From Bacteroidaceae bacterium (GTDB lineage: Bacteria > Bacteroidota > Bacteroidia > Bacteroidales > Bacteroidaceae), in the NCBI GenBank assembly GCA_902362595.1, contig CABIXF010000004.1, positions 62,001-126,000 of the forward strand: a stretch of DNA of 64,000 nucleotides, given 5' to 3'. The position numbers and the translations under genes are program-made. Shown here one piece after another: positions 38,016-47,617 of the stretch (the stretch's first letter is position 1; the number at the start of each line of letters is the position of its first letter). The notes beneath the pieces are model-generated. The model was not told the origin of the DNA and searched no databases. It was given only the letters and a program-made list of their open reading frames with translations.

Positions 38016-39956
38016 ATGAAGAAACAAGTACTTTTTGGCACATTGGCATTATTGGCCTCTCAAGCATTTGCCCAGCAAGCGGCAGTGACGGGGCCGGATG
38101 CACGTTTGAAACTCGATTTTCAGTTGCAGGACGGTAAACCTGTTTATTCGGTAACTTACGACGGCAAGACCGTTTTGGAGAATTCTCCGTTGGGCTTCGT
38201 GTCCAATATCGGTGATTTCAGCCGTCAGATGACGTTTGTGGACCAGCAGACAGATAAGGTGGACAAGACCTACACGCAGACCCGTATCAAACGTTCTACG
38301 GTACACTATGCGGCTAACAAGCTGACCGTGACCCTTGAAAATGCAGACAAGAAGAAAGTGGATATCGTGTTCCAGCTGAGCAACAACGACATCGCGTTCC
38401 GCTATGAGATGCCTCAATATGGCGAAACCGCCTGTATGGTGGTAGAGAAGGAAGCGACCGGATTTGATTTCCCCTCTTCCACCACGACCTTCCTTTCCCC
38501 GCAGAGCGACCCGATGATTGGCTGGATGCGTACCAAGCCGAGTTACGAAGAAGAGTATGTACCCGATGAGCCGGTGGCCACGCCGTCAAAATACGGTGAA
38601 GGGTATACTTTCCCGGCCCTTTTCCACGTAGGTGACAACTGGGCACTGGTTTCGGAAACCGGTGTGCGCAGCTTGTATTGTGCGTCTCATCTGAGCGATG
38701 CCACGAAGGACGGGCTGTATAGCATTGCCTTCCCGAACCCGGGCGAGATGAACGGACTGGGTTCTTCCACTCCGGGACTGGCTCTGCCGGGTGTGACTCC
38801 CTGGCGTACCATTACGGTGGGTAACGGGCTGAAGCCGATTGTGGAAACCACAGTCCCGTTTGATGTGGTAGATCCGCTCTATGAACCTTCACAGGATTAT
38901 AAGTTCGGACGTTCCACCTGGAGCTGGATCATGTGGCAGGACCCGAGCATTAATTATGACGACCAGGTGCGTTTCATCGACCTGGCCAGTGAGATGGGCT
39001 ATGAATATACCCTGATTGACGGCGGCTGGGAGAAGAACATCGGCCGCGACAAGATGGAGAAACTCTTCCAGTATGCACACCAGAAGAAGGTGGACGTATT
39101 CGTGTGGTACAACTCCAACGGCTACTGGAACGATGCGCCGCAGGATGCCAAGCAGTGCATGAGCAACTCCGTAGCCCGCAAGAAAGAAATGAAATGGTTG
39201 CAGAAATGCGGTGTGAAGGGACTGAAGGTGGATTTCTTCGGCAGTGACAAGCAGCAGATGATGGGCTTGTACGAAGACATCCTGACCGATGCCAACGAAT
39301 ACGGACTGATGATTATCTTCCATGGCTGTACCATTCCGCGCGGATGGGAACGGATGTATCCCAATTATGTGGGCAGCGAGGCGGTACTGGCTTCAGAGAA
39401 CCTGATATTCAACCAGCATTTTGACGATATGGAGGCCTACAATGCTTGTCTGCATCCGTTTATCCGTAACACCATCGGCTGCATGGAATTCGGTGGTACG
39501 TTGCTGAACAAGCGTTACAACCGGACAAATGACGGAGGATGTACCCGCAAGACGACCGATGTGTTCCAGCTGGCTACGGCGGTGCTGTATCAGAACCCGC
39601 TTCAGAACTTTGCTCTGGCTCCGAACAACCTGACCGATGCGCCGGCTTTGGCCATCGACTTCATGAAGCAGGTGCCGACCACCTGGGATGAAACGGTGTT
39701 CCTGGATGGCTATCCCGGTAAATATTGTGTGCTGGCCCGCCGTCACGGTGACCGCTGGTACGTGGTGGGAGTGAATGCCCAGAAAGAACCGTTGAAGCTG
39801 ACGCTGAACCTGCCGATGTGGCAGAAGGGTGAGACGGTGTCTTATTACCTGGACGACAAGAAGCGCCAGCCGAAGCTGGAGGACTTGAAAATCAAGAACC
39901 CGTCCGAAGTGAAAGTGGTGATTCAGCCGGAAGGCGGTATTGTCCTGACGAAATAA
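38016..39956 (+). CDS. GH97 family glycosidase, probably the retaining alpha-galactosidase / beta-L-arabinopyranosidase type
   Basis: A 646-residue GH97 enzyme with a signal peptide ending QAFA-QQ (residue ~20). An N-terminal beta-super-sandwich (about 25-280) is followed by the (beta/alpha)8 barrel (WSWIMWQDPSINYDDQ near 305) and a C-terminal beta domain. The residue expected to be the nucleophile in the retaining subgroup is present as Asp406 in GLKVDFFGSDKQ; the inverting SusB-type alpha-glucosidases use a glutamate base at another position. Glu455 in VGSEAVL is another conserved acidic residue. In an arabinan setting a beta-L-arabinopyranosidase or alpha-galactosidase role is plausible but inferred. 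It has its own promoter and terminator. Confidence 0.87.
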   Translation: MKKQVLFGTLALLASQAFAQQAAVTGPDARLKLDFQLQDGKPVYSVTYDGKTVLENSPLGFVSNIGDFSRQMTFVDQQTDKVDKTYTQTRIKRSTVHYAANKLTVTLENADKKKVDIVFQLSNNDIAFRYEMPQYGETACMVVEKEATGFDFPSSTTTFLSPQSDPMIGWMRTKPSYEEEYVPDEPVATPSKYGEGYTFPALFHVGDNWALVSETGVRSLYCASHLSDATKDGLYSIAFPNPGEMNGLGSSTPGLALPGVTPWRTITVGNGLKPIVETTVPFDVVDPLYEPSQDYKFGRSTWSWIMWQDPSINYDDQVRFIDLASEMGYEYTLIDGGWEKNIGRDKMEKLFQYAHQKKVDVFVWYNSNGYWNDAPQDAKQCMSNSVARKKEMKWLQKCGVKGLKVDFFGSDKQQMMGLYEDILTDANEYGLMIIFHGCTIPRGWERMYPNYVGSEAVLASENLIFNQHFDDMEAYNACLHPFIRNTIGCMEFGGTLLNKRYNRTNDGGCTRKTTDVFQLATAVLYQNPLQNFALAPNNLTDAPALAIDFMKQVPTTWDETVFLDGYPGKYCVLARRHGDRWYVVGVNAQKEPLKLTLNLPMWQKGETVSYYLDDKKRQPKLEDLKIKNPSEVKVVIQPEGGIVLTK

Positions 39957-39977
39957 CCCGAGGGAGATTGCAAGGAG

Positions 39978-40011
39978 AAAAGCGTGATTTTTTAGCCGAA
40001 ATCACGCTTTT
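39978..40011. terminator. Terminator between GH97 and cysS
   Basis: AAAAGCGTGATT (39978-39989) pairs with AATCACGCTTTT (40000-40011), followed by a T-rich run. Confidence 0.8.
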
Positions 40012-40025
40012 CTCTTTTTAATTTA

Positions 40026-40033
40026 TAACTTTG
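40026..40033 (+). promoter_or_regulatory. -7 element of cysS
   Basis: TAACTTTG matches TAnnTTTG, 20 bases upstream of the ATG at 40054. Confidence 0.5.
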
Positions 40034-40053
40034 CAACCTAACTCTTTTGAATT

Positions 40054-41535
40054 ATGGAGAATAACAAGCTTTTCATTTACAATACACTGACCCGCAAGAA
40101 GGAACTTTTCGTGCCTTTGCATGCTCCTCATGTGGGCATGTATGTGTGTGGTCCTACCGTATACGGTGACGGACATCTGGGACATGCGCGTCCCGCCATT
40201 ACGTTTGATATCCTGTTCCGCTACCTGAAGCATTTGGGCTACAAGGTGCGTTACGTGCGTAACATTACCGATGTGGGCCATTTGGAACACGATGCCGATG
40301 ACGGAGAAGACAAGATTGCCAAGAAAGCCCGTCTGGAACAGCTGGAGCCGATGGAAGTGGTGCAGTATTATCTGTTGCGTTACCACAAGGCTATGGAAGC
40401 CCTGAACGTGTTGCCGCCCAGCATCGAGCCGCATGCGTCCGGACACATCATCGAACAGATTCAGCTGGTACAGGAAATCCTGAAAAACGGATATGCGTAC
40501 GAAAGCAAGGGCTCAGTTTATTTCGACGTGGCCAAGTACAACAAGGACCATCACTATGGTGTGCTGTCGGGCCGTAACCTCGACGACGTGCTCAACACGA
40601 CCCGTGAACTCGACGGACAGGACGAGAAACACAATCCGGCCGATTTTGCGTTGTGGAAGTGTGCGCAGCCGGAACACATCATGCGCTGGCCGTCACCCTG
40701 GAGCAACGGTTTCCCGGGCTGGCACTGTGAATGTACAGCCATGGGACGGAAGTACCTGGGTGAGACTTTCGACATTCACGGAGGAGGCATGGACTTGATT
40801 TTCCCGCACCATGAATGTGAGATTGCACAGGCTGTGGCTTCTGAAGGTCATCCGATGGTACGCTATTGGATGCACAACAACATGATTACCATCAACGGAC
40901 AGAAGATGGGTAAGTCGTTGGGTAATTTCATCACTTTGGATGAGTTCTTCACCGGCTCCAACAAGCTGCTGACGCAGGCCTATACGCCGATGACCATCCG
41001 CTTCTTCATTCTGCAGGCACATTACCGCAGCACGGTGGACTTCAGCAACGAGGCGTTGCAGGCAGCTGAAAAGGGATTGGAACGTTTGCTGGAAGGTGTG
41101 AAGAACCTGGAACGTATCACTCCGTCGAAGACTACTTCGGGCATTGAGCCGCAGGGACTGCGCGAGAAGTGCTACGAAGCCATGAATGACGACTTGAATA
41201 CGCCGATTGTCATTTCACACCTGTTTGATGCCACCCGCATGATCAATACGGTGATTGACAAGAAGGCGACCATCAGCGCCGAAGACCTGGAAGAGCTGAA
41301 GAGCGTGTTCCATCTGTTCGTGTTCGACATTCTGGGATTGAAAGCGGAGGCTGAAAACAATGCGGCCCGTGAAGAAGCATACGGAAAGGTGGTCGACATG
41401 CTGTTGGAACAGCGTATGCAGGCCAAGGCCAACAAAGACTGGGCTACCAGCGACAAGATTCGCGACAACCTGGCTGCACTGGGCTTTGAGGTGAAGGATA
41501 CCAAGGACGGATTCACCTGGAAGCTGAACAAGTGA
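40054..41535 (+). CDS. cysS: Cysteinyl-tRNA synthetase
   Basis: A 493-residue class I aminoacyl-tRNA synthetase that charges tRNA-Cys in the cytoplasm. Signatures: [15 protein letters not shown] near the N-terminus (zinc-binding cysteine and the HIGH-type motif), [11 protein letters not shown] (zinc-binding Cys/His region), [17 protein letters not shown], and the KMSKS-type loop KMGKSLGN. The C-terminal helical DALR domain is present and length is standard. It is a core gene with its own promoter and terminator, wedged between two carbohydrate loci, and marks the edge of the arabinan-type cluster. Confidence 0.98.
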   Translation: MENNKLFIYNTLTRKKELFVPLHAPHVGMYVCGPTVYGDGHLGHARPAITFDILFRYLKHLGYKVRYVRNITDVGHLEHDADDGEDKIAKKARLEQLEPMEVVQYYLLRYHKAMEALNVLPPSIEPHASGHIIEQIQLVQEILKNGYAYESKGSVYFDVAKYNKDHHYGVLSGRNLDDVLNTTRELDGQDEKHNPADFALWKCAQPEHIMRWPSPWSNGFPGWHCECTAMGRKYLGETFDIHGGGMDLIFPHHECEIAQAVASEGHPMVRYWMHNNMITINGQKMGKSLGNFITLDEFFTGSNKLLTQAYTPMTIRFFILQAHYRSTVDFSNEALQAAEKGLERLLEGVKNLERITPSKTTSGIEPQGLREKCYEAMNDDLNTPIVISHLFDATRMINTVIDKKATISAEDLEELKSVFHLFVFDILGLKAEAENNAAREEAYGKVVDMLLEQRMQAKANKDWATSDKIRDNLAALGFEVKDTKDGFTWKLNK

Positions 41536-41565
41536 CGGAGATTTTGAAAACTACATGATAGGAAG

Positions 41566-41598
41566 AAGGGGTATCGGTGTGTGTGCCGGTACCCCTTT
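41566..41598. terminator. Shared terminator of cysS and the convergent M60 operon
   Basis: AAGGGGTATCGG (41566-41577) pairs with CCGGTACCCCTT (41586-41597), with one G-U pair. It lies between two convergent genes and may serve both. Confidence 0.7.
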
Positions 41599-41623
41599 CT
41601 GTTTCTAATATGAGAAGAAATAC

Positions 41624-44191
41624 TTATTTCTTGTGGATTTCGATTCGCTTTCCGTCAGCCTGTACGGCGTAGAGTTTGGCATTTCCTAACTCTATACCCG
41701 ATGGGATGTCGTAGTTGAACATATTGAAGAAATAAATCAGTTCGCCTTCGGCATTGTTTTTCCGCAGTTCAAAGGCCACTGCATTTTCTCCGTTTATCAC
41801 GGTGTATTTTCTTCCGGAAACGGTGTAGGCAATGTCAGGGCTGATGGTTTTCACCTCTCCTTCAAACTGGGTGTAATATCCGGTATCCGAAGGTTTGGTA
41901 TCCAGTCCGGTATCTCCGGCCTTGCGGTCTTCAATGTATTGGAAGGCATGTTTGGGCTTCGGGAATTTCTTCATAAAGTCCTTGGCTTCTTTAATCATTT
42001 CTGTCGTCACTTTATATTTCCAGGTGCCATACTGGTCAATGGTATCTTCTCCCGGGATAAAGAAGCCCCACAAGTCGAAGAAGTCGGTCAGGTTTTCGTT
42101 GGCCGCCTCACTGGCTTTCATGGCAAACTTGAGCTGGGCAGCACCGGGGTCACTTTCTGTAATCCGGTCTTCACGCAACAGTTTGAACAAGGTTTGCCAG
42201 AATCTGGGATTGTGTCCGCAACGGTGATAATAATTCCACAACTGCCAGTTCATACGCATGTGTATCTCCGTGTCTTCTCCCTGATGGGTTGCATCTCCCA
42301 TATTATACCATGCCTTTTTATAGACGAAGCGAGAATCGGCCAGGTCGTTCAATTCGCTGCCTCTGGAACAGTATTTCCCCAGTTTGTATAACACGTAGTT
42401 CGAGAACAGGTTGTTGGACGATTCCGTACTTCCGGGCCAGTTGATGGCGGCCTGATGGATGTGGCCTATTTCGTGAGCCGGTCCCCAGGCATTGTCTTTG
42501 GCGGCCATGACATTCTCTTTCAGCAGGATGTTGTTCAGGTACGTATAAACGAAGCCGATGCAATAGTCGGTGGCCCACATGTAACTTCCTTCCGGTGAGA
42601 TGGCAAAGATGTGGTTATTCACCTGCGACGGGCGTACATCCTCGATGCCCATCAGTTCCTGTTCCCATCCGATGATGTCATCCCACAAGTTGATGGCCGA
42701 CAGTATCTGGTTGGGGACAAATTCCTGCATCTTGGAAGTATGGAAATAGAACATGATGCGTTCACCTCGTACACAGAAATATTTGTGGGTCGCTTTCTTC
42801 AAGAGTTCGGCATACTTTTCATCGGTTTTATGTTCTTTCAGGTCGAAGAAGCCGGTCACTTTTCCGCTTCCCATTGGGATATGAATTTTGATAGGCTGGG
42901 CGTCGGGTGAGGTCAGGTCGGTGTTGTACATGACGAAAAGCTGTCCCTCCTTGCGCATGGTCAGTTTGTTGACACCCGGCGATAGGAAATAGACTTCCCC
43001 GTTCACGTTGGTCTGCTTGTATTCCTGTCCGCTTTCCCAGATACTTTGCAAGGATATCTGTTGGCCGTGAGTGTCGCCCACCAGTACGATAAGTTCATCG
43101 CCTTGTTGCACCGAGATACCGGTAGGATTGTCCAGGTTGCTGTATTTCTTAGTCATCAGTTTGGTGGCCCACTCCTCCGGTATGCTGTAAGGGGCATATT
43201 CACGGATACGGAATTCTTTTTCATACGCATCGTATGTATTGTTCTGGAGAGCCTTGGCCAGTCGGACAAAATAGTCGGGGAGGGCATTGATCTGTTCGTC
43301 GGTCACTCCTTCTTTCAAGGTGCTGCAAGTGATGTCGCTGAATACGGTGAGTAACGTTTTCTCCAGCGTGTTTTCCTGGTTATACCGATAGAACTCCATT
43401 TCGTCGCAGCTCACAAAATTGCCGGCACCCGATTTGACTTCGAACTTGATACCTGTCACTTTCTGGGTTGTCTTGAAGGTGATTTTGGAAGGTGCATTCT
43501 GCATGCGGAAATTGTAGGAACCATATTTCTTCCAGTCCGAGTGCCCCTCATCGGTCGCAATCAGCAGGTCAAATTCCCCGAAGTTTCCGTTTCCGGAGCG
43601 GGTATAATAAATAAGGTAGTCTATGTCGGCACCCCCTTGGAAATAATATTCCAGTGTGACCGGGAAGTTAGCCGGTTTCCCCCATGGTGAGTGATAAGGA
43701 TTGGCGCCATCGGCAGAAAATTTGCCATCCCATGTGTTTTCAATGTCTTGTCCGGGTTGGCATTCACTGGCTTTACCTCCAGAGGGCTGTACCTTGATGT
43801 CTTCGCTGAGGACGATATCGGACGAGGCATATTGAGTTACGTTGATTACATAGTTCTGTACAGGAGACAGAACCTTTATTACGGCTTTTCTGCGTTCTCC
43901 AGAAGAATTTGCCGTTACGGAGATTTTGATACTAGCTCCGGTAGACGGGTCTTCCTGAGTGGTGATAAACAACCACCCTGCATCACTTTCTGCTTTCCAG
44001 TCGTTTAAACTCAAATTGGTTTTGACAGCTATTGTTTTGTTTTCTGGAGTGCTTCCGAATTCTTGAGTGATATCTGTTTCTTCGATAGAAAAGAAACGGT
44101 CTTGAAGATTATCTTTATCCTTGCATCCTGAAGAAGACAGAATCAGTAACATCAGGAGGATAAAAGAAGAAAAGAAAAGTTTTTTTCTCAT
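41624..44191 (-). CDS. M60-family zinc metallopeptidase lipoprotein (BACON + discoidin + M60)
   Basis: An 855-residue lipoprotein (lipobox SSSGC, Cys23). A BACON domain (about 34-122) and a discoidin/CBM32-like domain (about 124-272) precede the M60 peptidase region (about 340-760). The zinc site is HEIGH at 573-577, with a likely third ligand Glu590 in STESSN, the gluzincin arrangement of this family. Known M60 relatives in gut bacteria cleave O-glycosylated mucin-like proteins next to the sugar; that role is likely here but inferred. It is the last gene of a susC-susD-lipoprotein-peptidase operon reading leftward. The BACON and discoidin modules would bind the glycan part of the substrate. 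Confidence 0.9.
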   Translation of the reverse strand: MRKKLFFSSFILLMLLILSSSGCKDKDNLQDRFFSIEETDITQEFGSTPENKTIAVKTNLSLNDWKAESDAGWLFITTQEDPSTGASIKISVTANSSGERRKAVIKVLSPVQNYVINVTQYASSDIVLSEDIKVQPSGGKASECQPGQDIENTWDGKFSADGANPYHSPWGKPANFPVTLEYYFQGGADIDYLIYYTRSGNGNFGEFDLLIATDEGHSDWKKYGSYNFRMQNAPSKITFKTTQKVTGIKFEVKSGAGNFVSCDEMEFYRYNQENTLEKTLLTVFSDITCSTLKEGVTDEQINALPDYFVRLAKALQNNTYDAYEKEFRIREYAPYSIPEEWATKLMTKKYSNLDNPTGISVQQGDELIVLVGDTHGQQISLQSIWESGQEYKQTNVNGEVYFLSPGVNKLTMRKEGQLFVMYNTDLTSPDAQPIKIHIPMGSGKVTGFFDLKEHKTDEKYAELLKKATHKYFCVRGERIMFYFHTSKMQEFVPNQILSAINLWDDIIGWEQELMGIEDVRPSQVNNHIFAISPEGSYMWATDYCIGFVYTYLNNILLKENVMAAKDNAWGPAHEIGHIHQAAINWPGSTESSNNLFSNYVLYKLGKYCSRGSELNDLADSRFVYKKAWYNMGDATHQGEDTEIHMRMNWQLWNYYHRCGHNPRFWQTLFKLLREDRITESDPGAAQLKFAMKASEAANENLTDFFDLWGFFIPGEDTIDQYGTWKYKVTTEMIKEAKDFMKKFPKPKHAFQYIEDRKAGDTGLDTKPSDTGYYTQFEGEVKTISPDIAYTVSGRKYTVINGENAVAFELRKNNAEGELIYFFNMFNYDIPSGIELGNAKLYAVQADGKRIEIHKK

Positions 44192-44271
44192 AGGTATTAG
44201 TTGAGGAATTTGAAGAGGAAGGATAAAATTGCAGTTTTTCCTTCCTCTTTTTGATGGGACATCAATGAATA

Positions 44272-45654
44272 TTAATTACCATATAGGGTCAGCTCTCCAA
44301 GGTTGAACCAGGAACTTCCGTTTGTCATGGAGCCGGCTGTACTTGTCAGTACAGCGAAGCGGAAATAAGAGAACTTGTTGGCTGTACGATAGATAGAAGA
44401 GGAATACTTCTGATTACCTCCTGTGGGCAGTCCTGACTTGATTTCCCCAAGTTCAGTCCATACTTTTCCGTCTGTGCTGGTAAATAGTTTGATATGGGTT
44501 GGAGCGGCATTGCCATTCTCAAAGCGTGTCCAATAATCAAACTGGATGGCTTGAATGGGTTGATTCAGATGAACATCGATGTAATTTCCGTAAGTGGCAT
44601 CTTTCACCGGTGAATTCCAGTTGGAATGGAAGTGAAGTCCGCTACCTATTCCATCAATTAAACCGGTAAGTCCCGTACCATCACCATTGGCGATAGAGTT
44701 GGTAGAGAACTGGTTAGCCTTCAGTTCGAGTTTGTCTGGAGAATAGGTGATTCCCAACAGGATTGTACGCTGTGCCGCATCGATTTCTACTCCTTCGACC
44801 GTTGGATTAGTGATGGATAAAGGTAGGATGTATTCTCCCATTTCCAAAGCGGAGCGGTTGAATGTAATATCCAGGGATGCGGTTGTAGCTTCTTCTCCAA
44901 AAGTGACGACACCGTTGTCTGGTAGGGTGTAGGCATTTTGCGGAAGTAGCTTGTAACGGTTGTTGTGTTGGGTATTATATTGGTTGAATGCACTGACGGC
45001 CTCCTCATTGGAAGCTACGGTACATTTCAACCCCCATGTATTTGGGGTAGGCAAGGTTAGTTGCAATGAGTAGGTTAAGGTTGCTTCTCCGTGAGATGAG
45101 AACTGTGCGCTACTTACAAATCCCGTATTGGTCAACCCGATAGTAGGCGATTTGATGTCTGGAGCAATAATTAACATGCTGTCATTGACCGACACTTCCG
45201 AACTGCGTATAAGTAAAGGAAGTGCATATTTCTGACCGTTGTGGGTTTCCTGTAGTTTCTGGATTTCACGGGTTTTCAATATGGCTTCTACTATCTTGTA
45301 GCGTTCTTGAGCTCCAAATTTCAACTCCTTGTCGGGAAGTGAGTAATATTCAGCCGGCAGATAAGCATATCCCAAGTTGTTGTCTGTGCAATAGGCTTGG
45401 AATGCTTCTTCCGACATTGGTACCAGCATACCGTTTGCCAAGGCTTCTCCTTGGCTTCCGGTCTTCATGATAGAAATTTGTATTTTCCCTTCAGCATCAG
45501 TGGTGTATAGTTCCGCATTGCGGATACCTGCATCCTTGATGTTTAGTACGCAATGATATTGCTGTGGGAAGAGTTCATCATACGTTTCGCAACTGGACAG
45601 GGCCAATGTACCTCCTAACATACATGTAGCCCAAAATATTTTATTTAATTTCAT
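44272..45654 (-). CDS. DUF1735-type and discoidin-domain surface lipoprotein
   Basis: A 460-residue lipoprotein (lipobox LSSC, Cys22). Two consecutive DUF1735/BT_3987-like beta domains (about 30-165 and 170-305, the second with TWGLKCTVASNEEAVSAFNQYN) precede a C-terminal discoidin/F5-8 type C domain (about 325-458). There is no catalytic motif. In similar operons such proteins are surface glycan-binding components that work beside SusD. It lies 14 bases after the susD stop, with the M60 peptidase next, so it is probably co-transcribed and handles the same glycoprotein. Function is inferred from domains and position. Confidence 0.8.
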   Translation of the reverse strand: MKLNKIFWATCMLGGTLALSSCETYDELFPQQYHCVLNIKDAGIRNAELYTTDAEGKIQISIMKTGSQGEALANGMLVPMSEEAFQAYCTDNNLGYAYLPAEYYSLPDKELKFGAQERYKIVEAILKTREIQKLQETHNGQKYALPLLIRSSEVSVNDSMLIIAPDIKSPTIGLTNTGFVSSAQFSSHGEATLTYSLQLTLPTPNTWGLKCTVASNEEAVSAFNQYNTQHNNRYKLLPQNAYTLPDNGVVTFGEEATTASLDITFNRSALEMGEYILPLSITNPTVEGVEIDAAQRTILLGITYSPDKLELKANQFSTNSIANGDGTGLTGLIDGIGSGLHFHSNWNSPVKDATYGNYIDVHLNQPIQAIQFDYWTRFENGNAAPTHIKLFTSTDGKVWTELGEIKSGLPTGGNQKYSSSIYRTANKFSYFRFAVLTSTAGSMTNGSSWFNLGELTLYGN

Positions 45655-45668
45655 AATGCGTTAATTTT

Positions 45669-47603
45669 TTAGTAACCTGGTGCCTGAATAAGTTGTGGGT
45701 TCTTGTAGACTTCGTTTTCGAAAACAGGAAGGAAATACATGCGGTTTGTCCATTTGAAATCCTGGCTGACAACTACCGGCGTGTTGAATTCCTCAAAGGT
45801 CGGGTCAATCTTGCTCATGGCATTGAGTCCCTTACGTACGCCTGCACCCATATTTTCTGGAGCAATCATCCAGCGTCGGATGTCGTAGAAACGGTGACCT
45901 TCTCCCCACAATTCGACGAAACGTTCATTCTGTACCCATTTCATGATAGGCATATCGTCGGTGACGTCCTTGGTCTCGAGGTTTCTGATTCCAGCACGCT
46001 GACGGATAATGTTTAGCTGCTCCAGCGCTTTAGGGGTTTCACCGAGCGCTGCATAACATTCGGCCAGGTTCAGGTATAATTCTGCCATACGGATCAACGG
46101 TCTTGGCTTGGTTTGGCTTTCTTCGGCACTGGCAGTCCAGGCGAATGTAGGTTCAATGAACTTTTGTGACAGGTATCCGGTTACACAGTTGTCGCGGTTG
46201 AATAGGGACGGATTGTAGCCGTGAAGTTCCGAATTACGCATTTCCAGTTTCAAGGGCTGTCCGCCATAAACACGACTTCCCATGTCGCCACCGTCGAATG
46301 CAATCCAAGCATAGAAGCGTGGTTCTCGGCGGGTATTCAGCTTGATAATATCGTCACGTCCTGATACTCCTGCACTTTGGAACCATTCAGATTCAGGATA
46401 GAACTGATTGTCTTTTTCAATGGGTATTCCGTTCTCTGTGTAGAAACGTTCCACCGTGTTTAGAGTGGGTGATATTCCGGAATATCCCGCTTTCCAAGTC
46501 CCTTGGTTGTTCTTGATGACCCGGTGTGGGAGAGAGCCGATAATCATGGTTCCCTGGTTGGAATGTCCCCAGATGGTTTCACGGTTACCTTCTTTATAAC
46601 GGGTAGTGACCACGTATCGCATCAGTTGTACACGTTCCATGAATTCTCTGTCTTTGTCGGCTGTTCCCCCATTTTCGCTCTTGAAGGGAACGAACGGAAG
46701 CGGCAGACTGGCTTGCTGGTATAAAGTGCGTGCATCGTCCAGGCTGAACAATTTATGTCCGGCTGCTTCTGCGGCAGCGATGGCCTCCAGGCAGGCTGTT
46801 TTGGCTGCTTCCCATTTCTTGGGGTCATATTGTTTGCTAATCAGTTCCTTGCCGTAGCCCGGGGTCTCGAATTTCGTGTTTTCCCAGTCCTTGTAAGGGT
46901 AGCTGCCGTTGTATAGCGGAGAGGCGGCATATACCAGCAGGCGGGCCTTTAAGGCTTTGGCCATGACCGAAGTGGCTCTTCCCCATTCATCCCCACTGCG
47001 AGTGGCTGGAAGCTGTCCGTCTTCGCAAACCTCGTCAAATTTCTGGCAGATCCAGTCTTTCACATAGTCAAAGTGCATACGACCTTTGTACTCTGATTCA
47101 GGAGTGGCTTGGTCAATGTATGTGTCGGTGATGGGACAAGGTCCGTAGGCTATCAATGTAGCCATGTGATAGTAGGCCAGCAGGAAGTTGGCTTCTGCCG
47201 CCCATGCTCTTTTCTGTTCGTCCGTGACTCCTCTGGCATGAGGCAGTTCCTGCAGGAAGAGCAGGCATTGTCCGATGAAGCGGTAGTTGCTTCCCCAGCT
47301 CCATCCGTCGGCGATGGTGGTCGGGAGGTTCAAGTCCCAGGTGATTTTTTGTGAACCGGTGTTCCACAGGGGAGGAAGTACGTATTCGTCGGCACCGGCT
47401 TCCACCGTCTGATAATCGAACGGACTTCTCACTCCTCCGTAGCAGGAGAAAAGAAAGCCCAGTGTGGCTTCCGGATCTTTGGTGGCATCAGGCAAAGAGG
47501 CTTGTTCGGGTGGTACTACGTCAAGGTAGTTACATGAAGTGGTTCCTCCACATAAAGCCAGTGAAAGTAAGGCGATTTTTCCTATGTTTTTAAAAGTCTT
47601 CAT
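45669..47603 (-). CDS. SusD-like surface lipoprotein (pair 4)
   Basis: A 644-residue SusD/RagB lipoprotein (lipobox TTSC, Cys24, then NYLDVVPPEQ). Helix motif RAWAAEANFLLAYYHMATLIAYGPCPI near residue 140, and the C-terminal signature QNERFVELWGEGHRFYDIRRWM near 570. It belongs to the larger SusD type. It is separated from susC by 14 bases and from the DUF1735 lipoprotein by 14 bases, one operon. Complete. Confidence 0.94.
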   Translation of the reverse strand: MKTFKNIGKIALLSLALCGGTTSCNYLDVVPPEQASLPDATKDPEATLGFLFSCYGGVRSPFDYQTVEAGADEYVLPPLWNTGSQKITWDLNLPTTIADGWSWGSNYRFIGQCLLFLQELPHARGVTDEQKRAWAAEANFLLAYYHMATLIAYGPCPITDTYIDQATPESEYKGRMHFDYVKDWICQKFDEVCEDGQLPATRSGDEWGRATSVMAKALKARLLVYAASPLYNGSYPYKDWENTKFETPGYGKELISKQYDPKKWEAAKTACLEAIAAAEAAGHKLFSLDDARTLYQQASLPLPFVPFKSENGGTADKDREFMERVQLMRYVVTTRYKEGNRETIWGHSNQGTMIIGSLPHRVIKNNQGTWKAGYSGISPTLNTVERFYTENGIPIEKDNQFYPESEWFQSAGVSGRDDIIKLNTRREPRFYAWIAFDGGDMGSRVYGGQPLKLEMRNSELHGYNPSLFNRDNCVTGYLSQKFIEPTFAWTASAEESQTKPRPLIRMAELYLNLAECYAALGETPKALEQLNIIRQRAGIRNLETKDVTDDMPIMKWVQNERFVELWGEGHRFYDIRRWMIAPENMGAGVRKGLNAMSKIDPTFEEFNTPVVVSQDFKWTNRMYFLPVFENEVYKNPQLIQAPGY

Positions 47604-47617
47604 CGTAATTAGATTTT

